Shown here: positions 1 through 8,046 of the stretch, piece by piece | How positions within the stretch are numbered: position 1 is the first letter of the stretch | Layout of the letters: each line of letters opens with the position of its first letter | NCBI RefSeq assembly: GCF_019042215.1 | Contig: NZ_JAHQCS010000066.1 | Coordinates: 1 to 39,624, forward strand | Direction: 5' to 3' | Origin: Evansella tamaricis | GTDB taxonomy: Bacteria; Bacillota; Bacilli; Bacillales; Salisediminibacteriaceae | Length of the DNA: 39,624 bases | Translations under genes and position numbers: made by a program | The notes under the pieces: generated by a model | Told to the model about the DNA's origin: nothing | The model's input: the letters and a program-made list of their open reading frames with translations, nothing else | The model's database searches: none

Positions 1-41
1 TTTCTTACCTACAGTCAAGTGTTTTTATTAATTAATAACTA

Positions 42-79
42 TTTTTTGGGTGGGAGGGGTACCACTCCCACCCAAAAAA
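42..79. terminator. Bidirectional intrinsic terminator
   Basis: A perfect hairpin with stem GGGTGGGAG/CTCCCACCC is flanked by TTTTTT on the left and AAAAAA on the right, so either strand gives a GC-rich stem followed by a U-run. The loop contains GGTACC. It lies about 80 bases beyond the transposase stop, near the left edge of the window, so the gene it serves on the other side is not visible. Confidence 0.8.
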
Positions 80-157
80 ACATTTTGGAAATGACAAATA
101 GACCTGACGAGTTATGTTTTTTCGAAAGGTCATCTATGTTATAGTGTAAATAACTGA

Positions 158-1378
158 TTACGAACAGATGGATGCTGTATTGTAATCATAGGTGATGTTG
201 TGTGTGATTAGATGAAAGGCCACTTTCAAGAACTTATTCACACATGCAATTGACGCAACTTTATGGGGTTTGCCTTGAGGTTGCGTTTTTAATTTGTCAT
301 AATACTCTACAATATGATTGTTGGACTTCTTACGAAGTTTAATCATCGATTGAACCATGTAGTACAATAGTTTTCGTAATTTGTTATTTCCTCGTTTATT
401 TATTTTATCTTTATAAAATGTATTACCAGATTGATAACGCATGATATCAATTCCAACATATGCATTCAATTGTTTATGGTTCTGGAAGCGTTGTAGATCC
501 CCTAGTTCTCCAATTAGTCTTACAGCAGTCACCTCTCCAATCCCTGGAAAAGAAAGTAATACCTGATACTCAATACGATCTTTTGAAAGTTCAACCATCT
601 GTTTTATAAGCATGTCTTTTTTCGCTTTAAGATCTGTGATACGTATAGCATAATCCCGAATTTGGTCACAACGAACATCATCTTTTGATATTGCTGGATA
701 GGAATCTTGTGCTGCGTGAAGTAATTCTATTGCTTTTTCTTCTGCACGTTTAAGGGATATGTTCTTTTTTGTATTCCCTTTTATTTTATTTCGTATTACA
801 GTTTTAGAACATGCCAATACTTCATCTGGGTGTGGGAAAAGCTGAGTGACGTTCAAAAAGAGAGCAGAACGTTTTGAAAAAAGACGCTCTAATTCAGGAA
901 AACTAAGCTGTAAAATAGCGTGCAATCTACTGTATAGACTTATAATTTCACTATCTAGTTCATCGTAATAACGTGTTAGTGCGCGCATTTGTTTATAGTA
1001 GTTTTCTTCCTGGTATGTCGTAGAACGTTCTGTTCGAAAATGAGATTTAGCAAGCCCATGAGCATCACTTATATCTGTCTTATGACGACGCATCGAAGCC
1101 GTTTGTAGATTCGCTTCTAACGGGCTAACTCTATGATAGGTGTAGCCTTCTGCTTGAAAAAACTGTTCTAATGGTCTCGAATACACTCCTGATGCTTCAA
1201 ATACAATTTCAGGTGCTTGACCATCCCGTTTAATGATTTCACAAATCCTTTCATTCAAGGCTTTAAAGGACGATTTATTATGTGTAATTTCGCCTTCATA
1301 TTCACATTTATTATAGTGATTATAGATAACCATTGTACTTTTCCCCATACTAACATCGAATGCTAGAACATGTTTCAT
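158..1378 (-). CDS. IS110-family transposase
   Basis: This is a DEDD-type recombinase/transposase of about 406 residues, the usual length for IS110. The N-terminal RuvC-like part shows Asp8 (AFDVS), Glu61 (FEASG), Asp102 and Asp105 (TDISDAHG). The C-terminal Tnp domain has the helix-hairpin-helix-like FPGIGEVTA near residue 280 and the catalytic-serine region QSGNTFYK with Ser317, followed by INKRGNNKLRKLL. The ATG at 1378 is preferred because AAGGAG lies 8 bases upstream; the ATG at 1384 is too close to that site and one at 1402 lies upstream of it. IS110 enzymes move without terminal inverted repeats and, where studied, are guided by a bridge RNA encoded in the element's non-coding end. The reading frame is intact, so the enzyme may be active. 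Confidence 0.95.
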   Translation of the reverse strand: MKHVLAFDVSMGKSTMVIYNHYNKCEYEGEITHNKSSFKALNERICEIIKRDGQAPEIVFEASGVYSRPLEQFFQAEGYTYHRVSPLEANLQTASMRRHKTDISDAHGLAKSHFRTERSTTYQEENYYKQMRALTRYYDELDSEIISLYSRLHAILQLSFPELERLFSKRSALFLNVTQLFPHPDEVLACSKTVIRNKIKGNTKKNISLKRAEEKAIELLHAAQDSYPAISKDDVRCDQIRDYAIRITDLKAKKDMLIKQMVELSKDRIEYQVLLSFPGIGEVTAVRLIGELGDLQRFQNHKQLNAYVGIDIMRYQSGNTFYKDKINKRGNNKLRKLLYYMVQSMIKLRKKSNNHIVEYYDKLKTQPQGKPHKVASIACVNKFLKVAFHLITHNITYDYNTASICS

Positions 1379-1384
1379 GTTCAT

Positions 1385-1560
1385 TTCTCCTTCTCTTACC
1401 ATTCATAGAAGCCTTCACATTGCCTTATCGATTCCACTTTCTTTTACTCGATCTCTTAAGGACCCAACATACTAAACTGATTCAAATAAGGGTGTGAAGT
1501 CGGCCGGTTTATAATACGGACTCTTAAATGGTCCTAGAGGCTGGTCGGCCTTACTTCACT
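1385..1560 (-). ncRNA. Candidate IS110 bridge RNA / structured leader
   Basis: About 175 bases upstream of the transposase carry no gene but do carry structure. An outer stem pairs GTGAAGT(C)GGCC (1494-1505) with GGCC(TT)ACTTCAC (1547-1559). Inside it lie two mutually exclusive stems, GGAC/GTCC (1518-1521 with 1531-1534) and CTCT/AGAG. In the IS110 group proper, the bridge RNA is encoded in this position, on the transposase strand, between the element end and the start codon. The function is inferred from position and structure only; the element boundaries and the guide loops were not resolved. Confidence 0.4.
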
Positions 1561-1561
1561 T

Positions 1562-1611
1562 CTACTATAAAAAAATAGTAGCACAAACCCTGGCCAGGGT
1601 CTGCACTACTA
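1562..1611 (-). terminator. Intrinsic terminator of the lysine operon
   Basis: Read on the minus strand, a 17-base arm pairs with its partner around ACCCTGGCCAGGGT and is followed by ATTTTTTTATAG. Three positions that mismatch on the plus strand become G:U pairs on the minus strand, which indicates that the minus-strand transcript is the one that folds. It lies about 95 bases after the ablB stop and would end the operon transcript. A further CTACTAT/ATAGTAG repeat spans the T-run. Confidence 0.75.
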
Positions 1612-1704
1612 ATGTTAGTATGTTTATTCGTTCACTTTGCTCGAACATTAAATGCTTCTATTCTGGTTTTCCCGTGACCTTACACTCAGAAAGAAAAACC
1701 TCCC

Positions 1705-2505
1705 TTACCCCTTTAGTTTCTTAGTCCAAATATTCATGTCTTCGAACCCGGTTGAAATAATACAATTATTAATTAATGTTCCTTCGTAACGGTAATTTAA
1801 CCGCTTGACTGTCATATTCATTCCGACAGACTTGGCCCTTGTTAACGAAAAGGAATGATAGATTCTTTTTTTCACTAACTCTTTCTCTATTGCCATTACT
1901 ATAGCATTTAATAGATTTTTCCCCCGATAATCGGGATGGACCGCACAATCTGTTATTTCAGCACTTTGGTACCCGGTGTTCATTGCAGATGCTGCCCCAA
2001 TAATGCCATTATCATCTTTGGCTACCATAAACATATATTCCTCGGAGTCTTTGACTTTCTGCAAATAATCCGGATCGAAAATATTCGTTGGGTAAATCGG
2101 AAAGACCGTCTGAAATAGTCTCGCCAACTCCTCCAGTTCAACGTCTTTCACCAATTCAATCTGAAAGCCATGTGTCATCTCACACGGTTCTTTCGTATCC
2201 CCCTTTACAATAGATAAAACTTCTTTATTTTCCTTAGCCGTTTTAGATAGTAAACGATCTTTTTGATGATATTTAGTGAATATCAGTGCCTCATCCCCAT
2301 GGAAAAAACCCGATAACTTAGATTCTAGCGAAAAGCCAAGATTTAGAAGTATATCTTTATATTTGCTTAATGTATATATGATAAATTTACCTGGGGAATC
2401 CTGTTCCATCAACTTCATGATACGGTTCACTTCTATGTTGTTCAGATTGGGTAAGTACCCTACTATACGATCATTTTGGACATCCTTGTCCCATTGGTTT
2501 TTCAA
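1705..2505 (-). CDS. ablB: Beta-lysine N6-acetyltransferase (AblB/YodP type)
   Basis: The protein has about 266 residues. Its C-terminal half is a GNAT fold, with the acetyl-CoA loop seen in AVHPDYRGKNLLNAIV and the core strand preceding it in GIIGAASAMN. The N-terminal half (NDRIVGYLPNLNNIEVNRIM, then YKDILLNLGFSLE) matches the layout of AblB/YodP, which acetylates the epsilon amino group of L-beta-lysine. It is the last gene of the seven-gene operon. A TTG at 2505 with AGGATGTGA upstream is preferred to the TTG at 2529, which has no ribosome site. In methanogens AblB makes an osmolyte; here the catabolic neighbours argue for a degradative role. The partner kamA/ablA is not visible in the window. 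Confidence 0.85.
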   Translation of the reverse strand: MKNQWDKDVQNDRIVGYLPNLNNIEVNRIMKLMEQDSPGKFIIYTLSKYKDILLNLGFSLESKLSGFFHGDEALIFTKYHQKDRLLSKTAKENKEVLSIVKGDTKEPCEMTHGFQIELVKDVELEELARLFQTVFPIYPTNIFDPDYLQKVKDSEEYMFMVAKDDNGIIGAASAMNTGYQSAEITDCAVHPDYRGKNLLNAIVMAIEKELVKKRIYHSFSLTRAKSVGMNMTVKRLNYRYEGTLINNCIISTGFEDMNIWTKKLKG

Positions 2506-2583
2506 GAGATCACATCCTATTCGCCGCAAAGTAAATGTAACAACACTTTAAAAAAGCAGTACAATCTTTACCCGTTATCGTAT

Positions 2584-4005
2584 CTATTTTTTAAAGGAAA
2601 CAAGTTTCATCTCAGTCATTTCTTCGATGGCGTATTTAATTCCCTCCCGACCTGAACCACTATTTTTTACCCCACCATAAGGCATGTGATCTACTCTGAA
2701 AGTGGGAATATCGTTTATCATAACTCCACCAACTTCTAATTCTTCAGAGGCCATGAAAGCCTTCGAAATATCTTTCGTATACACCCCTGCCTGAAGCCCA
2801 AATTCAGAATCATTAACCATTTCAATAGCCTGTTGCCAATTTGAGAAGGAATTAACCATTACCACTGGGCCAAAAACCTCTTTACAGGAAACATTCGCAC
2901 TGGGATCTACATCAACTAGAATCGTAGGTTCAACCATATTATCCTTAGATTTCCCTCCTACAGCAACTGTTGCCCCAGACCCAACTGCTTCCTTTATCCA
3001 TTCCATTACCCTCTTCCGATCTAAAGGAGAAATAAGGGCGGACAAATCTGTTGTTTCATCAAGCGGATGTCCTAATACAAGTTCTTGAACCTTGGCAGTC
3101 ATTTTTTCCACTAATTCCTTTTTTCTAGATTCATGCACAAAAATCCGCTGTAGGGAAATACAGACTTGACCTTGATAGGCAAAGGCTCCGAGGACTAATC
3201 GATCCACAATATCATCAAGAGACACTCCCTGATCAATAATCACAGCAGAATTGGAACCTAACTCCAACGTCACTTTCTTTAAACCAGCCTTCCTTTTAAT
3301 TTCAATCCCAACTTCAGGACTTCCTGTAAACGTTACGACATTAATGCGAGGGTCAGTTACTAACGCTTCTCCAACAACGGATCCTCTCCCTGTTAAGACA
3401 TTTAGTGCACCCTTGGGCAACCCAGCCTTGTCAAACAATTCTGCAACAAAATAAGAAGACAGTGGTGTTTGCGAAGCCGGCTTTAATATTACAGGATTTC
3501 CTGCAGCAAATGCCGGCCCTAATTTATGAGCTACTAGATTCATAGGGAAATTAAATGGGGTGATTGCAGCAACGACACCTGCTGGTTCCCGCACAGCATA
3601 AGCGACGCGACCTTCTCCTCCAGGGGCAGCATCCATATTAATCATTTCGTTTGGAAGTCTTCTCGCTTCCTCACTGGCGAATTTATAAGTCATAATCGTC
3701 CTCGCTACTTCGCCGCGGGCAGTTTGAATTGGTTTTGCCGCTTCTTCAGCGATGATACGTGCACACGCTTCCCTGTTTTCCTCGATCAATTTAACGACAT
3801 TCTCCAATATTTCAGCCCGTTGAAATGCGGGCATCTTTTTAAGTGTTTTTTTTACACCAACTGCGGCCTTAATTGCCTTGTCCACATCTTCCTCTGATGC
3901 AAACGGAATAACAGCTATTGTCTCCCCTGAGTATGGGGAAGTGAGTTCCTTGAAGTTGGAGCCTTCAATCCACTCTCCACCAATAAACAATTGTTTTTTT
4001 AACAT
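2584..4005 (-). CDS. NAD(P)-dependent aldehyde dehydrogenase, likely succinate-semialdehyde
   Basis: This is a full-length 473-residue ALDH-superfamily protein. The cofactor region reads PFNFPMNLVAHKLGPA, with ILKPASQTP after it. The general base is Glu248 (LELGSN) and the nucleophile Cys282 (YQGQVCISLQR); EVFGPVV and the C-terminal YGGVKNSGSGREG are also present. Lactaldehyde, glyceraldehyde-3-phosphate and semialdehyde dehydrogenases share this architecture, so the substrate cannot be read from motifs alone. Its position 15 bases after a GabT-like aminotransferase in a lysine operon makes succinate semialdehyde the best guess, giving succinate. The ribosome site AAAGGATGG precedes the ATG at 4005. 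Confidence 0.88.
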   Translation of the reverse strand: MLKKQLFIGGEWIEGSNFKELTSPYSGETIAVIPFASEEDVDKAIKAAVGVKKTLKKMPAFQRAEILENVVKLIEENREACARIIAEEAAKPIQTARGEVARTIMTYKFASEEARRLPNEMINMDAAPGGEGRVAYAVREPAGVVAAITPFNFPMNLVAHKLGPAFAAGNPVILKPASQTPLSSYFVAELFDKAGLPKGALNVLTGRGSVVGEALVTDPRINVVTFTGSPEVGIEIKRKAGLKKVTLELGSNSAVIIDQGVSLDDIVDRLVLGAFAYQGQVCISLQRIFVHESRKKELVEKMTAKVQELVLGHPLDETTDLSALISPLDRKRVMEWIKEAVGSGATVAVGGKSKDNMVEPTILVDVDPSANVSCKEVFGPVVMVNSFSNWQQAIEMVNDSEFGLQAGVYTKDISKAFMASEELEVGGVMINDIPTFRVDHMPYGGVKNSGSGREGIKYAIEEMTEMKLVSFKK

Positions 4006-4020
4006 ACGACCATCCTTTCG

Positions 4021-5388
4021 TCATATTTTTTTTCCTGTCTCTTTTGAACAATGTTCATTCAATACAGATTCCAAAATTTTCAAACCTTCTTTCAACTCCT
4101 CATCCTTTATAACCAGTGGTGATAATATTCTTAAAACATTGCCATATATCCCCGCACCCATTATAATCAGTCCCTTATCAATACAACCCTTAATGATTTT
4201 TTGCGTTAAATCCTTGTTCGGCTCTTTCGTCTGCTTATCTAGGACAAGTTCCATGGCATTCATGGCACCGAGCCCCCTTACGTCTCCTACCTCTTTAAAA
4301 GTGGAGCGAAACTTACTAAAAGATTCTTGGACCATTTTCCCTATTTCCATTGCACGATCAGGAAGTTTTTGCGACTCCATCATTTCAATTACTTTAAGTG
4401 CTGCAACACACCCTAATGGACTTCCCCCATACGTACCCCCAATCTCTCCCACTTCTGGTGCATCCATTACTTCTGCCCTTCCAGTTACTGCACTGATCGG
4501 GATTCCTGCAGCAATTGATTTTGACATTGTCATCAAATCAGGTGTGATTCCAAAATACTCTGTGGCAAACATATGGCCTGTTCTTCCAAATCCAGTCTGA
4601 ACTTCATCCGCTATAAATAATATTCCATGCTGTTCGCAGATTTCCTTCACCCTTGTTACAAAGCGTTTACTAGGGACGATAAATCCCCCTTCCCCTTGAA
4701 CAGGTTCCATTATAACCGCAGCTGTTTCTTCTGCCGATACTTCTGACAGAAAAAAGTTTTCAAGACGTTGAATACATTCTTGATCCAGCTCTTCTTCTGA
4801 CATTCCTTCAGGTTTACGATAATAATAAGGATAAACCGTTTTATAGGTCTCGCTAACAAAAGGTCCAAATTTATATTTATATGGTTTCACCTTGCTCGTT
4901 AAAGACATTGCCATATATGTTCTCCCATGAAATCCCCTCTCAAAGGAAATAATCCCTTTTCTTCCTGTATATTTCCGGGCAATTTTAACAGCATTTTCTA
5001 CAGCCTCTGCACCAGTACTGAGAAAAAATGTTTTTTTATGGTGATCACCAGGGGTAATTTGATTCAGTTTTTCTGCAAGTTGAATATAAGGTTCATACAT
5101 CATGACATGAAAACAAGGATGTAAGTAATTATCTATCTGGTCCTTTAATGCCTCTACGACTTCTTTAGGACAGTGCCCTGCATTTAAGGTACCAATAGCA
5201 CCTGCAAAATCAATGAAACGATTCCCGTCCACGTCTTCGAGAATGGCACCTTCTCCTTTTTTCACAAAAGTTGTCGCGGTGTTAAATGGGCCTCTTGGAA
5301 CATGTTCTCTCCTTCGTTCCAATAGTTCACTTGCAACAGGACCTGGAAACGTAACTGCTTCTTCCTCATTTAGGTTCCTACTCACCAT
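4021..5388 (-). CDS. gabT: Class III aminotransferase, 4-aminobutyrate type
   Basis: This is a PLP-dependent aminotransferase of about 455 residues. It shows STGAEAVENAVKIAR (cofactor phosphate binding), FHGRTYMAMSLTSK, the PLP-pyridine Asp in IADEVQTGFGRTG, and Schiff-base Lys290 in MSKSIAAG. The pattern is that of GabT/4-aminobutyrate transaminases. The expected reaction is GABA plus 2-oxoglutarate to succinate semialdehyde plus glutamate. The ATG at 5388 follows AAAGGGGGAG; a TTG at 5406 lies upstream of that site and is unlikely. The gene overlaps the end of yodQ by 11 bases, so translation is probably coupled. A second, distinct class III aminotransferase starts the operon, so the two probably act on different amines. 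Confidence 0.85.
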   Translation of the reverse strand: MVSRNLNEEEAVTFPGPVASELLERRREHVPRGPFNTATTFVKKGEGAILEDVDGNRFIDFAGAIGTLNAGHCPKEVVEALKDQIDNYLHPCFHVMMYEPYIQLAEKLNQITPGDHHKKTFFLSTGAEAVENAVKIARKYTGRKGIISFERGFHGRTYMAMSLTSKVKPYKYKFGPFVSETYKTVYPYYYRKPEGMSEEELDQECIQRLENFFLSEVSAEETAAVIMEPVQGEGGFIVPSKRFVTRVKEICEQHGILFIADEVQTGFGRTGHMFATEYFGITPDLMTMSKSIAAGIPISAVTGRAEVMDAPEVGEIGGTYGGSPLGCVAALKVIEMMESQKLPDRAMEIGKMVQESFSKFRSTFKEVGDVRGLGAMNAMELVLDKQTKEPNKDLTQKIIKGCIDKGLIIMGAGIYGNVLRILSPLVIKDEELKEGLKILESVLNEHCSKETGKKI

Positions 5389-6661
5389 AACTCCCCCTTT
5401 TTTCAAGATTACACCACTCTAGTATTGTATGACCGATAATCTGTGAACACTGTAATACCTTTTCTATTTCCACAAATTCATTTGCGAAATGGGCCATATT
5501 CGTTACTCCAGGACCGAAGACTACGGATGGGGTATTCCCAATTTCGGTGAGCAACCCACCATCTGTTCCCCACGGAGAAGCGCCTATTTTAGGAGACTCC
5601 CCAACCACTTCTTTATAATTTTTAGTCAACATATTCATTAATGGATGATCCGTTTCAATGGAGCCTGGATACCATCTAGCACCAAACCACTCGTATGTGA
5701 CAGGCTTTTCAATAAACCAATCATCCCTCTCCCCAATTCTCCTGATCCAATCTTCAAATTCCCCCTTGGCATCTTCAAAGGATTCATCTGGTGCTACCCC
5801 TAATCTACCCTCTATTTTTACTAAATCTGGAACTGACGATGGCCAGTCTCCCCCTTCAATAACTCCCACATTAATGGGTATCGGTATAGGGATTTTGGAA
5901 TATAACGGATCAACGATTCGTTCATTCCGCAAAACTTCCAGTTCTTTTAAGTACGTTAAGACTAACTGTGCCTTCTCTATGGCACTTACACCATTATACC
6001 GGGTCCCACCATGGGCCGAAGCTCCTCTTACATGAAGACGAAACCACATGGAACCTTGTTGCTTTGGAAATATTTTAAGCTGAGTTGGTTCAGGTATGAT
6101 TGCTGCATCCCCTGTATAGCCCCTGAGAATTGCTGCCAAGGTTCCTGCCCCTCCACTTTCTTCTTCAATGACACTATGGTAGATGATATCCCCTTTAATA
6201 GGAATTCCTAATTCATAAATCCCTTTTAAGGCAAAGAGCATCGCAGCGTTTCCACCTTTCATATCTGTAGAACCACGCCCATATATTTTTCCGTCTTCTA
6301 CTCGACCGGAGTAAGGATCATCAGTCCAATTGGATAAATCACCTTCCGGTACCACGTCAATATGCCCATTCAACACAAGAGAATGGCCACCACCAGTTCC
6401 TTTTTTCACACCAACCACATTCGGACTTCCCACAAAAGATTCCCTAGCTGAAATAAAGGCCGAATGGGAGGTTAGTTCTTCTCCACCTGGTTCCCACATA
6501 TCTACTGTATAATTTAACTCTTTTAAATATTGGCTGACAAAATGCTGAATTCCTAATTCATTTAACTGAGTGGAAGGTTCTTGGACCATCTGTGAAACTA
6601 AGTCACATAACTGCTCTTCGTTTTTTTTCATCCAGTCTTTTAATAATTTTTCATTATTCAT
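5378..6661 (-). CDS. yodQ: M20-family metallo-deacylase, YodQ type
   Basis: This 427-residue protein belongs to the ArgE/DapE/acetylornithine deacetylase family. Metal-site motifs are clear: NGHIDVVPEG (His and Asp), GRGSTDMKGGNAAM (bridging Asp) and IEEESGGAGT (catalytic Glu pair); GTDGG appears late. The dimerisation insert begins near MWFRLHVRGASAHGG. In the operon it would remove an acetyl group, most simply from 4-acetamidobutyrate to give GABA for the next gene; that substrate is inferred from context. Its ATG at 6661 shares one base with the preceding stop (TAATG), and its end overlaps gabT. B. subtilis carries the homologous gene in the same order next to yodP and yodR. Confidence 0.85.
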   Translation of the reverse strand: MNNEKLLKDWMKKNEEQLCDLVSQMVQEPSTQLNELGIQHFVSQYLKELNYTVDMWEPGGEELTSHSAFISARESFVGSPNVVGVKKGTGGGHSLVLNGHIDVVPEGDLSNWTDDPYSGRVEDGKIYGRGSTDMKGGNAAMLFALKGIYELGIPIKGDIIYHSVIEEESGGAGTLAAILRGYTGDAAIIPEPTQLKIFPKQQGSMWFRLHVRGASAHGGTRYNGVSAIEKAQLVLTYLKELEVLRNERIVDPLYSKIPIPIPINVGVIEGGDWPSSVPDLVKIEGRLGVAPDESFEDAKGEFEDWIRRIGERDDWFIEKPVTYEWFGARWYPGSIETDHPLMNMLTKNYKEVVGESPKIGASPWGTDGGLLTEIGNTPSVVFGPGVTNMAHFANEFVEIEKVLQCSQIIGHTILEWCNLEKRGSYGE

Positions 6662-7344
6662 TATATATCCCCCTCAAATCTGGATATCAGATTTAGATGT
6701 TCAGAGATTGTGAGGGTTGCCCCCGTATTACATATAACGTCTTCAATGGTAAATGGATTGAACACTTCACATAGTTCCAGTCCGTCCTTTTTTACGTTTA
6801 TCACTGCCATATCTGTAATAATCATATCCACACAAGTTTTTGCTGTTAAGGGTAAGGAACATTGTTTTACGATCTTTGGTTTTTCGAATTTATCTGTATG
6901 ATTCATTAGAATGATGACCTTTTTTGCTTTTTGAGCTAATTCAATTGCTCCCCCCATCCCCGGAACCCGTTTTCCAGGTACAATCCAATTAGCCAAATCT
7001 CCTTTCTCACTTACTTCTAATGCCCCTAAGATTGTCATATCTAAAAACCCCCTGCGAATAAGGGCAAATGCCATTGCACTGTCAAAATAGGAAGCTCCTG
7101 AAACGGTGGTGATGGGAAATCCCCCTGCATTACATAAAAGGGGATTTTCTTCCCCTGCTTTCGGACTTGGTCCTGTTCCAAGAATTCCATTCTCCGCGTG
7201 GAACATTACGGGGATATCTCCTACAAAATCTGCAACTAGAGTGGGAATGCCAATACCAAGATTAACAATCATACCTGGTTTAATTTCTTCCGCAGCACGT
7301 TTGGCAATTTTATTTCTTATTTCTTTTCCCAAGCCCACGTCCAA
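6661..7344 (-). CDS. yodR: 3-oxoacid CoA-transferase subunit B, YodR type
   Basis: The 227-residue beta subunit of a class I CoA-transferase shows GIGIPT near residue 31, the catalytic glutamate Glu51 in HAENGILG, a glycine-rich NAGGFPITT and PGMGGA near the middle. The alpha subunit is encoded immediately upstream and overlaps by 28 bases, so the two are translated together. Standard members move CoA between succinyl- or acetyl-CoA and a 3-oxoacid. Here a 3-oxo-6-acetamidohexanoate is the likely acceptor, formed by YodT from N-acetyl-beta-lysine. The TTG at 7344 has AAGGGGTG just upstream; a GTG six bases further in is an alternative start. Confidence 0.87.
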   Translation of the reverse strand: MDVGLGKEIRNKIAKRAAEEIKPGMIVNLGIGIPTLVADFVGDIPVMFHAENGILGTGPSPKAGEENPLLCNAGGFPITTVSGASYFDSAMAFALIRRGFLDMTILGALEVSEKGDLANWIVPGKRVPGMGGAIELAQKAKKVIILMNHTDKFEKPKIVKQCSLPLTAKTCVDMIITDMAVINVKKDGLELCEVFNPFTIEDVICNTGATLTISEHLNLISRFEGDI

Positions 7345-8024
7345 TTCACCCCTTCACTTTGAACAATATAGTCTACGAAAGCACCTGGTGTAATTATTTC
7401 TTCCGGATGAAGTTCCCCTGTGTCAACGATTTTCTCTACTTCAGCAATCGTAATATCACCCGCCATTGCAACTAACGGATTCGTATTTCTAGCACTTGTA
7501 TCATAAACTAGGTTTCCAAAACGATCTCCCTTTTTCGCATAAACAAAAGAAACATTCGCAGTTAATGCAGGCTCTACTAGAAAAGGTTTCTCATTTATAA
7601 CAATCTTCTGTTTCCCGTTTTCAACGATTGGGTTAGCCACTCCCACATCCACCAGTACACCTCCAAGTCCAACTCCACCTGCCCGGATCCGCTCTGCTAA
7701 CGTTCCTTGTGGGGAAAAAATGACTTCAAGATCCCCATCTGTCATCTGTTTCCCTGCATTTGGATTGGATCCGATATGACTTGCAATCAGCTTTTTAATT
7801 CTTTTCTCCGTTACGAGTTTCCCTACGCCAATTTGGGGAAATCCCGCATCGTTACATATTAAGGTAAGTTGATGAACATTACTTTTCATCAGTTCATTAA
7901 TAATAGATGGGGGATTCCCCACTCCACCAAACCCACCCACCATTATTGTCATTCCAGATGAAACATAAGAGGTTACCTCCCTTAGTGGAATCACTTTATT
8001 CATCGTACCCACATTGTCTCCCAT
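7317..8024 (-). CDS. yodS: 3-oxoacid CoA-transferase subunit A, YodS type
   Basis: This alpha subunit of a class I CoA-transferase has about 235 residues. Family signatures are the N-terminal glycine-rich segment GMTIMVGGFGGVGNPPSIINEL, here given only as GMTIMVGGFGG followed by VGNPPS, then ICNDAG, SPQGTLAERIRAGG and AMAGDITIAEVEKIV. The ATG at 8024 is preferred because the purine block AAGGGGAAGGGAGA directly precedes it; a TTG at 8054 would place that block inside the gene and overlap yodT. It pairs with YodR, whose start overlaps its end. The operon context suggests an acyl substrate derived from beta-lysine rather than acetoacetate. Confidence 0.87.
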   Translation of the reverse strand: MGDNVGTMNKVIPLREVTSYVSSGMTIMVGGFGGVGNPPSIINELMKSNVHQLTLICNDAGFPQIGVGKLVTEKRIKKLIASHIGSNPNAGKQMTDGDLEVIFSPQGTLAERIRAGGVGLGGVLVDVGVANPIVENGKQKIVINEKPFLVEPALTANVSFVYAKKGDRFGNLVYDTSARNTNPLVAMAGDITIAEVEKIVDTGELHPEEIITPGAFVDYIVQSEGVNWTWAWEKK

Positions 8025-8046
8025 TCTCCCTTCCCCTTCCCTTACC

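Noticed and set aside
3878-4600. A 240-codon open frame on the plus strand
   Set aside because: It lies antisense to the junction of the aldehyde dehydrogenase and gabT genes, which have clear catalytic motifs; its Ser/Pro-rich translation is a shadow.
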